A DNA stretch of 64,000 nucleotides from Bacillota bacterium (GCA_018818595.1 JAHIRM010000013.1:124001-188000), one strand, 5' to 3'; counted from the first letter of the stretch, positions 42,125 to 51,912 are shown. Translations and numbers: made by a program. Notes: generated by a model from the letters alone, not told the origin.

Positions 42125-44365
42125 ATGAACTATATTGAAGGGTTGATTAAACAATATTTGTTTTACAGCGACGATAGTTCCTATTCAGTTATTAAAGTTG
42201 AAATAATTGATACAAATGAATTGGATTTACTTCATTTTGAACCCACAGTTATTGTTTGTGGGTTTTTTCCTCGTTTAGATGCTCTTCATCGATACCGTTT
42301 TTTTGGAGAAGTTACCAATCATCCAAAATATGGAGTTCAATATAATGCAAATCGATTTGAGAGATTAATGGAAAAAACGAGAGAAGGAATCATAGATTAT
42401 TTATCCAGTGATCTTTTTAAAGGCATTGGTCCAAAAACCGCTGAAAATATTGTTGATTTTTTAGGAGAAGATACCCTAGATCAAATAGCAAATAATCCAG
42501 ATGTTTTAAATAACGTACCTTTAATGAATGAAAAAAAGAAGAACATTATTGAAACCAACATTATCAAAAACAGACAAGTCGAGTCGACACTTGTATGGTT
42601 ATATGGATTTCAAATATCTCCAAAAATGGCAATGAAGATTTATTCACATTATGGCTTTTCCGCAATAGACATCATTAAAACAAACCCCTACATTCTAATG
42701 GATGATATTGAAGGAATTGGATTTAAACGAGCCGATGAAATTGGGTTGAAAATTGGATTTTCCTTTGATAATCCTTTAAGAATTAAAGCCGTTATTTCGT
42801 ATTTGTTGATCGAGTATATGAATAAATATGGAGACACTTTCTTATTAAAAGAACGACTTGTTGCTTATACGTTGTCTTACTTAAACGTCAGTGAAGATTT
42901 TTATATAGAAGAATCACAAATTTTTGATATGTTAGACGTCCTAGCAAGTGAAAATAAAATCATTTATCAAGAAGATAAAATTAGTTTGACTCATCTTTTT
43001 TATGCAGAAAAAGGAATTTCAAATTATGTGTTTCAATTAAATGAAATCAAAGAGGAATCCTTTGACTTAGATTTAATTGAAACATACATCTCTGACTTTG
43101 AAAAATTATCATTTATTGAATATACTCCTATTCAACGGCTTGCGATTAAAACAGCGTTAGAAAAACATTTTGTTATCATTACCGGTGGCCCAGGAACAGG
43201 GAAAACAACCATCATTAATGGAATTGTACATGTTTATAAGTTGATGCATCAAAACGATTTATCTATTCGATCAAAAATAAAACTAGCAGCTCCTACAGGA
43301 AAAGCAGCCAAACGTTTAAAGGAAGCTACCAATATGGAAGTTACCACTATTCACAGATTATTAGGTCTTGATTACGAAGGTCATTTTACGTTTAATGAGC
43401 ACAATAAAATCGAAGCATCTTTGGTTGTTATTGATGAAGCATCCATGTTAGATGTTCTTTTAGCAAAACAATTATTTAGGTCTATTCAACTACGTACCAA
43501 AGTCATAATCGTAGGAGATGACAATCAACTACCCTCTGTTGGACCAGGACAAGTATTGACGGATTTACTTGAATCTGATTTATTCCCGGTTGTAAAATTA
43601 AATAAAATTCATCGTCAAGCCTATGATTCTTCCATTATTTCTTTGGCCTATGATATTCTAAATCAAAATTTAAGCGAAAATCTGATTCAAAATAATGAAG
43701 ATCGAAAATTCATACGTTCAAACGATTCGTTAGTTTCTAGTGTCGTTTTAAAAGTGATTCAAGAAGCCATAAACGAAGGATTTGATTTGCAAGAAGATAT
43801 TCAAGTTCTAGTGCCAATGTACAAAGGAATAAATGGAATTGATCACTTAAATCAATTAATTCAAGAACGGTTCAATAAACAGCACTTATCACATAAAATC
43901 ACGAATGGGGATAAAACATTTTGTTTTAATGACAAAGTATTACAACTTGTTAATCAACCAGAAGACTCCATAATGAATGGAGATTTAGGAGTAGTAGTTG
44001 GAATAATTGAAGATAAAGAAATGCTAGTTGATTTTTCTGGCAATCAAGTAAAATATAACGTAAAAGATTTTGATAATCTTGCGTTAGCTTATGCAATCAG
44101 CATCCATAAATCTCAAGGAAGCGAATTTAAAATAGTCATTTTACCACTGGTAAGAAGTTATACGATTATGTTAAAAAGAAAACTACTTTATACAGCAGTC
44201 ACAAGAGCAAAAGAAAAACTAATAATGATAGGTGATTATTCTGCGTTAAGACAAGGAGTGTCAGGACAAGAAGTCCCTCGTAATACACTTTTAAAATCAT
44301 TTTTATCACAAGTTGAATCCAATCATCTAAGTGAGAATCTTCTCACAATTGAAGATTTTTTATAA
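42125..44365 (+). CDS. recD2: RecD2-type ATP-dependent DNA helicase
   Basis: In this 746-residue SF1B helicase the N-terminal ~300 residues have an OB-like part and helix-hairpin-helix repeats (FKGIGPKTAENIVDFLGE; MDDIEGIGFKRADEIGLKIG). The motor follows, with Walker A GGPGTGKTTI (~354-363), motif II VVIDEASMLD, GDDNQLPSVGPG, and motifs V/VI (YAISIHKSQGSEF; LYTAVTRAKEKL). The N-terminal extension distinguishes RecD2 from RecBCD RecD. It unwinds DNA 5' to 3' in repair. The ATG at 42125 has AAAGGAT upstream. Confidence 0.93.
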   Translation: MNYIEGLIKQYLFYSDDSSYSVIKVEIIDTNELDLLHFEPTVIVCGFFPRLDALHRYRFFGEVTNHPKYGVQYNANRFERLMEKTREGIIDYLSSDLFKGIGPKTAENIVDFLGEDTLDQIANNPDVLNNVPLMNEKKKNIIETNIIKNRQVESTLVWLYGFQISPKMAMKIYSHYGFSAIDIIKTNPYILMDDIEGIGFKRADEIGLKIGFSFDNPLRIKAVISYLLIEYMNKYGDTFLLKERLVAYTLSYLNVSEDFYIEESQIFDMLDVLASENKIIYQEDKISLTHLFYAEKGISNYVFQLNEIKEESFDLDLIETYISDFEKLSFIEYTPIQRLAIKTALEKHFVIITGGPGTGKTTIINGIVHVYKLMHQNDLSIRSKIKLAAPTGKAAKRLKEATNMEVTTIHRLLGLDYEGHFTFNEHNKIEASLVVIDEASMLDVLLAKQLFRSIQLRTKVIIVGDDNQLPSVGPGQVLTDLLESDLFPVVKLNKIHRQAYDSSIISLAYDILNQNLSENLIQNNEDRKFIRSNDSLVSSVVLKVIQEAINEGFDLQEDIQVLVPMYKGINGIDHLNQLIQERFNKQHLSHKITNGDKTFCFNDKVLQLVNQPEDSIMNGDLGVVVGIIEDKEMLVDFSGNQVKYNVKDFDNLALAYAISIHKSQGSEFKIVILPLVRSYTIMLKRKLLYTAVTRAKEKLIMIGDYSALRQGVSGQEVPRNTLLKSFLSQVESNHLSENLLTIEDFL

Positions 44366-44380
44366 CGTTTGAAAAACGTT
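44364..44380. repeat. Inverted repeat at the alaS promoter -35 edge
   Basis: Arms AACGTTT (44364-44370) and AAACGTT (44374-44380) with a GAA loop. It ends on the first base of the -35 box and has no U tract, so it is more likely an operator or chance than a terminator. Confidence 0.4.
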
Positions 44381-44408
44381 TGCAAAAAGTAAAAAAATGT
44401 TGTATAAT
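44380..44408 (+). promoter_or_regulatory. Promoter of the alaS T-box transcript
   Basis: TTGCAA, 17 nt, TATAAT. Confidence 0.75.
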
Positions 44409-44414
44409 ACCTTC

Positions 44415-44632
44415 AAATCGATGCGAAAGATAAGTAGAAATTTTATTTAAAATAAAGAGAGTTTAGGGTTGGTGAAACTAAACAATAAATAAAATTTTGA
44501 AGCTCCTTTCAAGAGGTGTTAAAAACACCCGTAACTCTCTGCGTTAAAGAGATAGAGTGCTAGTTTTCTAGAACAAAGGTGGTACCGCGATAAAATCGTC
44601 CTTTATATGTTAAGGATGATTTTCTTTTTTTG
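44415..44632 (+). ncRNA. T-box leader of alaS
   Basis: The T-box core AAAGGTGGTACCGCG (about 44575-44589) is followed by a terminator hairpin (44592-44623) and a U tract. A GCU triplet at 44502-44504 (GAAGCUCC context) is a plausible alanine specifier, matching the downstream gene. Confidence 0.9.
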
Positions 44633-44644
44633 GGAGGATAAATC

Positions 44645-47281
44645 ATGAGATATTTAACAGGAAATGAAATCAGACAAATGTGGTTAGACTTTTTTAAAGA
44701 AAAAGGTCATTCCATCGAAAAAGGAGCATCCTTAATTCCAAATGATGATCCGACTTTACTATGGATGAATGCAGGAGTAGCCGCTTTAAAAAAATATTTT
44801 GATGGGACTATTGTTCCTAAAAACCCTCGTATTGTTAATGCACAAAAATGCATTAGAACCAATGACATTGATAATGTTGGAAAAACCGCAAGACATCACA
44901 CCTTTTTTGAAATGCTTGGAAACTTCTCAATAGGAGATTATTTTAGAGAAGAAGCTGTTGCTTGGGGATATGAATTACTCACTAGTCCTAAATGGTTCGG
45001 ATTTAACAAAGATGACTTATATATTACTGTTTATCCTACTGACGAAGAGACAAAAGCCTTGTGGATAAAACTTGGTATCGATAAAGACCATATCATTCCA
45101 ACTGTGGATGGTAATTTTTGGGAAATTGGAGAAGGTCCTTGTGGACCTTGCACGGAAATCTTTATTGATCGAGGACCTACATTTGGTGATTTTAACAAAG
45201 ACGCAATCAAAGATGATATCGATAACGATCGTTTTGTTGAAATCTGGAACATTGTTTTTTCTCAATATAATGCAAAACCTGGGCTACTTCGACAAGATTA
45301 TCCTGAACTTCCAAATAAAAACATCGATACCGGATGTGGATTAGAACGACTTGCCTCCGTGATTCAAAATGCTCCTACAAATTTTGAAACAGATTTCTTT
45401 TTACCAATCATTAAGCGACTTGAAAGCATCTCAGGAGTTCCTTACAAAGGCCAAATGGCTTTTAAAGTAATATCTGATCATATAAGAGCTGTTACCTTTG
45501 CAATAGCTGATGGAGCAATTTTATCAAACGAAGGAAGAGGCTATGTTCTTAGAAGACTTTTAAGAAGAGCAGTTAAATATGGAAAAACGTTAGGAATTAT
45601 TTTTCCGTTTTTAGATCAATTAGTCGATGAAGTTCTATTTGTTATGAAAGATTTTTATCCAAATTTGATTGAACAAGAAGACATCATTAAGAAAATTGTT
45701 ATAGCAGAAGAAACTAAATTTCTGGAAACATTAGTGAGCGGTGAAAAACGCTTTGAAACCATTGCAATGGTTTCTAAGAATAATCTAATTAGTGGTGAAG
45801 ATGCTTTTTTGTTATATGATACTTTTGGATTTCCGATTGAATTAACGATGGAATACGCTTTAGAATTAGGACTAAAAGTTGATACAGTAGGATTTCTTCA
45901 AGAAATGGAAAAACAAAAAGACAGAGCCAGAAATGCAAGAAAAGACATTCAATCTATGAAATCACAAAACGAAGAATTTTTAGACTTCAAAACTCCAAGT
46001 GAGTTTGTTGGATACGATTTATTGTTTGTAGAAACAAAAATCATCAAAGTATTTCCGGAAGGACTTGTACTAGAAAAAACACCGTTTTATGCGACTTCTG
46101 GTGGACAAGTATCCGATACTGGAATCATTTATAATGATCAATTTGTGGTTTCGGTAATCGATGTTTCTAAAATGCCAAATGGCCAATTTCTTCATCAATA
46201 TACTGTTTTAGAAGGACAAGTAATTGAAGGAGCACAAGTTAATGCAAAAGTAGATGAACTAAAACGAAAACAAACGACTTACAATCACTCTGCCACTCAT
46301 TTGTTATTTAAAGCTCTAAGAGATCTATTTGGAGGCCATATTTCCCAACAAGGAAGTCAAGTCACAAGTGAGACACTTCGTTTCGATTTTAATCATTATG
46401 AATCCATTACAGAAGAACAACTATTGATTCTTGAAAAAATGGTTAATGACATGATTTCAGAGCATTACATCGCATCAACGGACATCATCACAGTAAAAGA
46501 AGCAATCAAAAGAGGTGCAATAGCTGAATTTGGTGAAAAATACGATGATTTAGTTCGTGCAGTCAATTTAAAATATTCACTCGATTTATGTGGAGGAACT
46601 CATGTATCTGATTTGTATGATATCAAAAAATTTGCAATCAAAAGTTTTTCTTCCATTGGATCTGGTATTTATCGAATCGAAGGATTAACAAATGACAATG
46701 TGTATTCGATTAAAGATTCTTTGATTGGGATGAATCAAGACGCAGACAATCTGTTAAAAAAAGCAAACTCGATTGTGGAGAATGCAATATCAGAGCACAT
46801 TAATTTATCATTTCACTTTTCTTTTTCTTCTGAAGTATTAGGAAGTTATCAAGATGTTTTAAATAAACGTCAAGAACTTCATGAATTGCAAAAAGAAGTG
46901 AAGGAATTAGAAAAAGATTACTCAAGACAAAAAGAAAGCAATGTAATGAGTCATATGGACACTTACTTTAATCAAATCATCAATAATCGTCTTATCACAA
47001 AAGTCGACAATTTAGAGATTCAAACATTAAAACAATTAGTAGACAATATCATGGACAAAATAGAAAAAGGAGTGGTATTCATTGCTTCAGTTCTAGAAGA
47101 CAAAGTGGTATTTATTGCAAAAAGCAATGATCCAAAGATTCATGCGGGCAATCTTGTAAAAACAGCTGCACTCCTCTGTGATGGAAATGGTGGAGGCCGA
47201 CCTGATTTTGCTCAAGCCGGAGGAAAAGATAAAACTAAAGTGGATGAAGCACTTCAAAAAATTAAGGAGCTGTTATTATGA
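44645..47281 (+). CDS. alaS: Alanyl-tRNA synthetase
   Basis: The 878-residue class II synthetase has an N-terminal catalytic domain (EIRQMWLDFFKEKGH; RIVNAQKCIRTNDIDNVG; GCGLERL). The editing domain has the zinc motif HSATHLL plus CGGTH (~556-656), and a C-terminal coiled-coil and DHHA1 domain ends with GGGRPDFAQAGG. All parts are full length. GGGAGG precedes the ATG. It opens the conserved alaS-ruvX-DUF1292 block and overlaps ruvX by 4 bp. Expression responds to uncharged tRNA-Ala through its T-box. Confidence 0.97.
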   Translation: MRYLTGNEIRQMWLDFFKEKGHSIEKGASLIPNDDPTLLWMNAGVAALKKYFDGTIVPKNPRIVNAQKCIRTNDIDNVGKTARHHTFFEMLGNFSIGDYFREEAVAWGYELLTSPKWFGFNKDDLYITVYPTDEETKALWIKLGIDKDHIIPTVDGNFWEIGEGPCGPCTEIFIDRGPTFGDFNKDAIKDDIDNDRFVEIWNIVFSQYNAKPGLLRQDYPELPNKNIDTGCGLERLASVIQNAPTNFETDFFLPIIKRLESISGVPYKGQMAFKVISDHIRAVTFAIADGAILSNEGRGYVLRRLLRRAVKYGKTLGIIFPFLDQLVDEVLFVMKDFYPNLIEQEDIIKKIVIAEETKFLETLVSGEKRFETIAMVSKNNLISGEDAFLLYDTFGFPIELTMEYALELGLKVDTVGFLQEMEKQKDRARNARKDIQSMKSQNEEFLDFKTPSEFVGYDLLFVETKIIKVFPEGLVLEKTPFYATSGGQVSDTGIIYNDQFVVSVIDVSKMPNGQFLHQYTVLEGQVIEGAQVNAKVDELKRKQTTYNHSATHLLFKALRDLFGGHISQQGSQVTSETLRFDFNHYESITEEQLLILEKMVNDMISEHYIASTDIITVKEAIKRGAIAEFGEKYDDLVRAVNLKYSLDLCGGTHVSDLYDIKKFAIKSFSSIGSGIYRIEGLTNDNVYSIKDSLIGMNQDADNLLKKANSIVENAISEHINLSFHFSFSSEVLGSYQDVLNKRQELHELQKEVKELEKDYSRQKESNVMSHMDTYFNQIINNRLITKVDNLEIQTLKQLVDNIMDKIEKGVVFIASVLEDKVVFIAKSNDPKIHAGNLVKTAALLCDGNGGGRPDFAQAGGKDKTKVDEALQKIKELLL

Positions 47282-47694
47282 GAATACTAGGTTTGGATTT
47301 AGGATCTAAGACGTTAGGTATTGCTCTTTCAGATCCAAGCGCGATATTAGCAAGTGGGATTGAAACATTTACATTTACAGAAGGAAATTATCAAATACCC
47401 CTTGACTACATCGCACATTTTATTGATAATAATAAAGTAGAACTTGTCGTCTTAGGCTATCCTAAAAACATGGATGGTTCGACGGGTTTTCAAGCGAAAA
47501 TTTCGGAAGATTTTAGAGATGAATTAAAACAAAAAACAAAGGCAACGATTGTATTGTGGGATGAAAGATTGACATCAAGAATTGTCAATCAAGTGATGAT
47601 TAACGCCAATATGAGTCGAAAAAAACGAAAAGAAAAAATTGACAAGCTTGCCGCAACAATCATATTACAAAGCTACTTAGATAGCAGAAAGTGA
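47278..47694 (+). CDS. ruvX: RuvX/YqgF-family RNase H-like nuclease
   Basis: The 138-residue protein has the YqgF signature MRILGLDLGSKTLGIALSDP with its first catalytic Asp. VVLGYPKNMDGSTGFQA and LWDERLTSRIVNQ (second acidic site) follow, with KIDKLAATIILQSYLD at the end. It acts as a Holliday-junction resolvase or in 16S rRNA 5'-end maturation. It overlaps alaS (ATGA). Confidence 0.94.
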   Translation: MRILGLDLGSKTLGIALSDPSAILASGIETFTFTEGNYQIPLDYIAHFIDNNKVELVVLGYPKNMDGSTGFQAKISEDFRDELKQKTKATIVLWDERLTSRIVNQVMINANMSRKKRKEKIDKLAATIILQSYLDSRK

Positions 47695-47700
47695 GTTACT

Positions 47701-48018
47701 ATGGGAAACGAAATGGAATATTTATTAGTTACAGATGAAAATGGAAATGAAATTGAATGTGAAATTCTTTTAACATTTGAATCCGAAGAATTTGGTAAAT
47801 CATATGTTGTTTATCAAATAAAAGATGATGAATCAGGGGAATACTATGCTGCAAGTTATAATCCAGATGATGATGACGAAGGCAAATTAGTTCAAATAGA
47901 GACAGACGCTGAATGGGATTTAGTTGAAGAAGTATTAGAAAGCTTTTTAGAAGACGAAGAAGAAGCTGAAGATGAAGAAGAAATAGTTGAAGATGAAGAA
48001 GAAGGCAAAGAAGAGTAA
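47701..48018 (+). CDS. DUF1292 family protein (YrzB-like)
   Basis: A 105-residue protein with a DUF1292 core (LVTDENGNEIECEILLTFES; YYAASYNPDDDDEGKLVQIE), followed by a highly acidic tail of ~25 residues, nearly all Glu and Asp. Function unknown. It is always close to ruvX in Firmicutes, as here, 6 nt away. The stop codon lies in the stem of a downstream hairpin. Confidence 0.88.
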   Translation: MGNEMEYLLVTDENGNEIECEILLTFESEEFGKSYVVYQIKDDESGEYYAASYNPDDDDEGKLVQIETDAEWDLVEEVLESFLEDEEEAEDEEEIVEDEEEGKEE

Positions 48019-48040
48019 TTAGTTACTCTTTTCCCTTTTT
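48011..48040 (+). terminator. Possible terminator after the DUF1292 gene
   Basis: An AAGAGTAA/TTACTCTT stem with a TTAG loop, then a U-rich tail broken by CCC. It could give partial termination before trmR. Confidence 0.55.
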
Positions 48041-48054
48041 TAGTTGGTGATTTT

Positions 48055-48678
48055 TTGAAAAACGAATATTTAAATCGATTAAATTCGGTATTTGATGATC
48101 CTGTTTTAAAGAGACTCCGTAAAGAATCCATTCAAGAACAAATTCCTATTATGACAGAAGAAGGAATTCATTTTCTAATTCAATTAATCCAAATCGGAAA
48201 AATAAATCGTGTTTTGGAAATCGGAACTGCGATTGGGTATAGCGCAATTGCAATATCTAGGCATACATCCGCAACCGTTGTAACGATTGAAAAAGATAAA
48301 CGAATGGAAATTCGCGCCAATAAAAACATTGAAGAATCTAACTTAAAAGATAAAATTAATGTTATTTTTGCTGATGCGTTAGACATAGAAATTCAATCAT
48401 TAGATAAAGTGGACTTGATCTTCATTGATGCTGCAAAAGCACAATATATCAAGTTTTTTGAGAAATATGAACCAATTTTGTTAGATAAAGGTGTCATTAT
48501 TTCTGATAATTTATTATTTAGAGGTCAAGTAGAAGATACGTCTAGTATCATAAGTCGTAACAGAAAACAATTGGTTCGTAAAATCCAAAAATATAATACT
48601 TGGTTGTTAGAAAATCAAAATTTTAATACTTATATTTATGAAATTGGCGATGGAATTGCAGTTTCTATTAAAAAATGA
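48055..48678 (+). CDS. trmR: tRNA 5-hydroxyuridine O-methyltransferase (YrrM/TrmR-like)
   Basis: The 207-residue SAM-dependent O-methyltransferase resembles the COMT type: VLEIGTAIGYSAIAIS is the SAM motif I, VTIEKDKRM motif II and VDLIFIDAAKAQYIKFFEKY the metal/substrate region. Next to two U32 proteins it matches the B. subtilis yrrMNO set. There YrrM (TrmR) methylates ho5U34 of tRNA to mo5U34. The TTG start at 48055 is the only start giving a full N-terminus. Confidence 0.85.
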   Translation: MKNEYLNRLNSVFDDPVLKRLRKESIQEQIPIMTEEGIHFLIQLIQIGKINRVLEIGTAIGYSAIAISRHTSATVVTIEKDKRMEIRANKNIEESNLKDKINVIFADALDIEIQSLDKVDLIFIDAAKAQYIKFFEKYEPILLDKGVIISDNLLFRGQVEDTSSIISRNRKQLVRKIQKYNTWLLENQNFNTYIYEIGDGIAVSIKK

Positions 48679-48687
48679 GGTGAAAAC

Positions 48688-49569
48688 ATGAGAATCGTTG
48701 CAACGTTAAAATCAATGGATGAAATTGAACATTTAGGCAATATTGGCGTTGATGTATTCTTAGTTCAAACCAATTATTTTACTGCAAAAGCCGTTTATCC
48801 TTTTTCTTTATCCGAAATAGATCTAATTGTAAAAAAAGTAAAACAAATGCAAAAATCAATTTACATTTTAATGAACACAATGATCCACGAAACGGATTTA
48901 GTGGAACTTCATAATTATTTATCCATATTAAACAAAATGAACGTAGATGGAATTGTGTGTTTTGATATGACCATTCTTGTGGCCTCAAAAGAACATAATA
49001 TGGAACACTTAATGATTTATCAACCAGGGACAATGAATACAAATGGTTACGATTCTTGGTTTTTACATCAATTCAAAATTAAAGGAATGACTATTTCGAA
49101 GGAAATAACTTTAGAAGATATTATAGACATTTCTTCGAATCATCATCACTTAGAAATTTCGCTTGTTGGTCATGGATATTTAGATATGTTTTACTCTAGA
49201 AGACCGTTGCTTACAAATTATTTTTCTTTTAAAGGAGAAAAAATTCAAAATTATTTATCAAGTACTTCTTTTTATTTAAAAGAAGAAATGAGAAAAAACG
49301 AAGAATATCCTATCGTTGAAGATCGATTTGGCACTTATATCTTTCGCTCCAAAAAACTATCTTCTTTTCAAGAACTGGGTGTGTTAAAGCCTTACTTAAC
49401 GGATTTGTTTTTAGAAAGAATCTTTATGAGTGATGATGAATATTATCAAGCAATTAAGGCATATCAAAATGAATCTCTAGTTTCATCGTTTTTCAATACA
49501 TACAATAAATTATATGACAGCGGATTTTATTACCGAAAAACTGAGAAAATAAAAGGTGAAAACGAATGA
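48688..49569 (+). CDS. U32-family protein, small partner (YrrN/TrhP1-like)
   Basis: A 293-residue TIM-barrel-like protein of the peptidase U32 group. The pattern IVATLKSMDEIEHLGNIGVD at the N-terminus is typical, but the [4Fe-4S]-type cysteine cluster of the larger partner is missing. In B. subtilis the pair YrrN/YrrO (TrhP1/TrhP2) hydroxylates U34 of tRNA. It sits 9 nt after trmR and overlaps the partner by 4 bp, supporting the same role. Confidence 0.8.
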   Translation: MRIVATLKSMDEIEHLGNIGVDVFLVQTNYFTAKAVYPFSLSEIDLIVKKVKQMQKSIYILMNTMIHETDLVELHNYLSILNKMNVDGIVCFDMTILVASKEHNMEHLMIYQPGTMNTNGYDSWFLHQFKIKGMTISKEITLEDIIDISSNHHHLEISLVGHGYLDMFYSRRPLLTNYFSFKGEKIQNYLSSTSFYLKEEMRKNEEYPIVEDRFGTYIFRSKKLSSFQELGVLKPYLTDLFLERIFMSDDEYYQAIKAYQNESLVSSFFNTYNKLYDSGFYYRKTEKIKGENE

Positions 49570-50750
49570 AGCCAGAACTATTAGCTCCAGCCGGAGACCT
49601 TGAAAAAGTAAAAATAGCATTATTATATGGCGCAGATGCGGTCTATATAGGTGGAACAAAGTTTTCACTTAGAGCTAGAGCATCTAATTTCTCATTAGTT
49701 TCAATAAAGGAAGCAGTTGATTTTGCTCATTCGATTCAAAAAAAAATTTATGTGACTACTAATATTGTTCCACACAATTCCGATTTACTTGATTTAGATC
49801 AATACTTACTTGATTTAGAAAGATGTCAAGTGGATGCCATTATTTGTTCAAGTCCTTATATTATTGACCGAGCAAAAACGCTCACTCACTTAAATATTCA
49901 TCTATCAACCCAATTATCCGTGACAAATAGTCTGCTTTCTAATTATTGGTATAATTATGGAATTTCACGAATTGTTTTAGCAAGAGAATTATCTCTTGAA
50001 GAAATTAAAACGATATCTCACAATACTTTATCGGAATTAGAAGTATTTATCCATGGAGGAATGTGCGTATCTTATTCAGGAAAATGCACGTTATCAAACT
50101 ATATGTCAAATCGAGACGCAAATAGAGGTGGGTGTGCACATAGTTGCCGCTGGAAATATGATCTATATCATCTCGATACAAAAATCAGCGAGGATTTTGA
50201 TTTTCAAATGTCTTCAAAAGACTTAGAAACGTTAGCTTTTATTCCTACTCTAATGGACCTTGGAATTTCATCTTTAAAAATTGAAGGCAGAATGAAATCC
50301 ATTCACTACATCGCCACAGTTGTATCAACCTATCGAATGTTAATAGATGATTATGATTTAAGACAAATCAAACCGATTTCATTTTATGAAAATGAAATAA
50401 AAAAAGCAGAAAATCGTTTAACATCATTTGGTTTTATGAAAGGGATAACTACACCTTTGCAACAGCTTTACAACATGAGAAGCGAAGAGCCAACCAAAGA
50501 GTTTGTTGGAATTGTGCTAAGTTACAATCAAGAAACCAAACAAGCAATGATTGAACAACGAAATTACTTCAAGCCGCAAGACATTTTAGAAGTGTTGAGC
50601 CCAACACAAATACCCATTCAATTTCAAGTAGGAGATTTATATTCTGAAGATGGACTCCTTTTAGACGCCGCAAGACATCCTTTACAAATAATATTGTTTC
50701 AATCTGATCTTGACTTAAAACCATATGATTTAATTAGGAAGGTGTTTTAA
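49566..50750 (+). CDS. U32-family tRNA hydroxylation protein (YrrO/TrhP2-like)
   Basis: The 394-residue protein has the U32 signature MKPELLAPAGDLEKVKIALL and YGADAVYIGGTKFSLRARA. The cysteine cluster CVSYSGKCTLSNYMS and GGCAHSCRWKY is a probable Fe-S site. Related TrhP enzymes make 5-hydroxyuridine at tRNA position 34, using prephenate in E. coli. Older annotation calls it a collagenase-like peptidase, but there is no protease evidence here. It overlaps its partner (ATGA) and abuts udk. Confidence 0.88.
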   Translation: MKPELLAPAGDLEKVKIALLYGADAVYIGGTKFSLRARASNFSLVSIKEAVDFAHSIQKKIYVTTNIVPHNSDLLDLDQYLLDLERCQVDAIICSSPYIIDRAKTLTHLNIHLSTQLSVTNSLLSNYWYNYGISRIVLARELSLEEIKTISHNTLSELEVFIHGGMCVSYSGKCTLSNYMSNRDANRGGCAHSCRWKYDLYHLDTKISEDFDFQMSSKDLETLAFIPTLMDLGISSLKIEGRMKSIHYIATVVSTYRMLIDDYDLRQIKPISFYENEIKKAENRLTSFGFMKGITTPLQQLYNMRSEEPTKEFVGIVLSYNQETKQAMIEQRNYFKPQDILEVLSPTQIPIQFQVGDLYSEDGLLLDAARHPLQIILFQSDLDLKPYDLIRKVF

Positions 50751-51371
50751 ATGACAAAACCAGTCGTAATAGCAGTCGCAGGTGGATCGTCCTCTGGAAA
50801 AACAACGGTTGTGAATAAAATACTAGCGACTCTGGGACATTTTGAGATTATTGTAATAAAACATGACGATTATTACAAAAATCAATCTTCACTTTCTATG
50901 GAAGAACGAAGAAAAGTAAATTATGATCATCCATTCTCCCTTGACAATGATTTATTTTACAATCATATTCAAGAGCTGATTTTAGGCCACTCTATTGAAA
51001 AACCAACTTATGATTTTGTGAATTTAACAAGAGCAAAAAAAGTAGAAATTGTTCATCCGGCAAAGATTATTATATTAGAAGGTATTTTAGTTTTAGAAGA
51101 TGAACGAATTCGAAATCTTGCTGATATCAAAATCTTTGTGGAAGCAGATGACGATTTGAGGTTTATTCGAAGATTGAAACGAGATACAAAAGAAAGAGGA
51201 AGAACCATAGAAAGTGTCATTGAACAATACTTGACAACTGTAAAACCGATGCATTATGCGTTTGTAAAACCATCAAAACGGTATGCGGATATCATTATAC
51301 CAAATGACTATTCTCATGATGTGGCTGTGGATTTAATAAATGCAAAAATTATTACTATCTTAAACAAATAA
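50751..51371 (+). CDS. udk: Uridine/cytidine kinase
   Basis: A 206-residue P-loop kinase. The Walker A motif is AGGSSSGKTTVV (10-21). The family blocks KHDDYYKNQSSLSMEERRKV, YDHPFSLDNDLF and YDFVNLTRA follow, then the lid RDTKERGRTIESVI. It salvages uridine and cytidine to UMP/CMP. It begins at the base after the U32 stop region, with AGGAAGGTG upstream, keeping the yrrO-udk-greA order of Bacilli. Confidence 0.95.
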   Translation: MTKPVVIAVAGGSSSGKTTVVNKILATLGHFEIIVIKHDDYYKNQSSLSMEERRKVNYDHPFSLDNDLFYNHIQELILGHSIEKPTYDFVNLTRAKKVEIVHPAKIIILEGILVLEDERIRNLADIKIFVEADDDLRFIRRLKRDTKERGRTIESVIEQYLTTVKPMHYAFVKPSKRYADIIIPNDYSHDVAVDLINAKIITILNK

Positions 51372-51415
51372 ACTATGTTATAATATAAAACACTAAAAGT
51401 AAGGGGACAAAAATT

Positions 51416-51883
51416 ATGGAAAACACTTTTAAATTAACGGAAGCCGGCTTTCAAAATTTAAAACAAGAATTAGAAACTTTGAAAGAAGTTGACCGCAAAC
51501 AAAATTTAGAAGCTTTAAAAGAAGCTAGAGCTCAAGGAGACTTGTCTGAAAACGCTGATTACGATGCAGCAAGAGACGAACAAGCAAGAATTGAAGCTAG
51601 AATCAAAGAAATAGAAAACATTTTAAAACATTCAGAAATCATTCGTGATACGAATTCAAGAGTAGTAATGATTGGCAAAACAGTCATTATAAAATTTTTG
51701 AGCAATGATAACGTGAGAGAATTTACAATTGTTGGTCATCTAGAAGCAAATCCTTTGCAAGGCAAAATATCCAATGAATCGCCAATTGGTAGAGCATTGA
51801 TTGGCCATAAAAAAGGAAATGTTATTCAATATAAAGCTGAGACTGGCACAGAATTATCCGTGGAAATTATCGATATCAAATAA
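51416..51883 (+). CDS. greA: Transcript cleavage factor GreA
   Basis: The 155-residue protein has an N-terminal coiled coil with its acidic tip (ARAQGDLSENADYDAARDEQ). The C-terminal FKBP-like domain includes ISNESPIGRALIGHKKGNVI. It rescues backtracked RNA polymerase. TATAAT at 51379-51384 suggests its own promoter inside the operon, and AAGGGGA precedes the ATG. Confidence 0.96.
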   Translation: MENTFKLTEAGFQNLKQELETLKEVDRKQNLEALKEARAQGDLSENADYDAARDEQARIEARIKEIENILKHSEIIRDTNSRVVMIGKTVIIKFLSNDNVREFTIVGHLEANPLQGKISNESPIGRALIGHKKGNVIQYKAETGTELSVEIIDIK

Positions 51884-51884
51884 T

Positions 51885-51912
51885 GAGAAAATGAAAATTT
51901 TTCTCTTTTTTC
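51885..51912 (+). terminator. Terminator of greA
   Basis: A GAGAAAA/TTTTCTC stem with a 7-nt loop and a U-rich tail. Confidence 0.75.
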
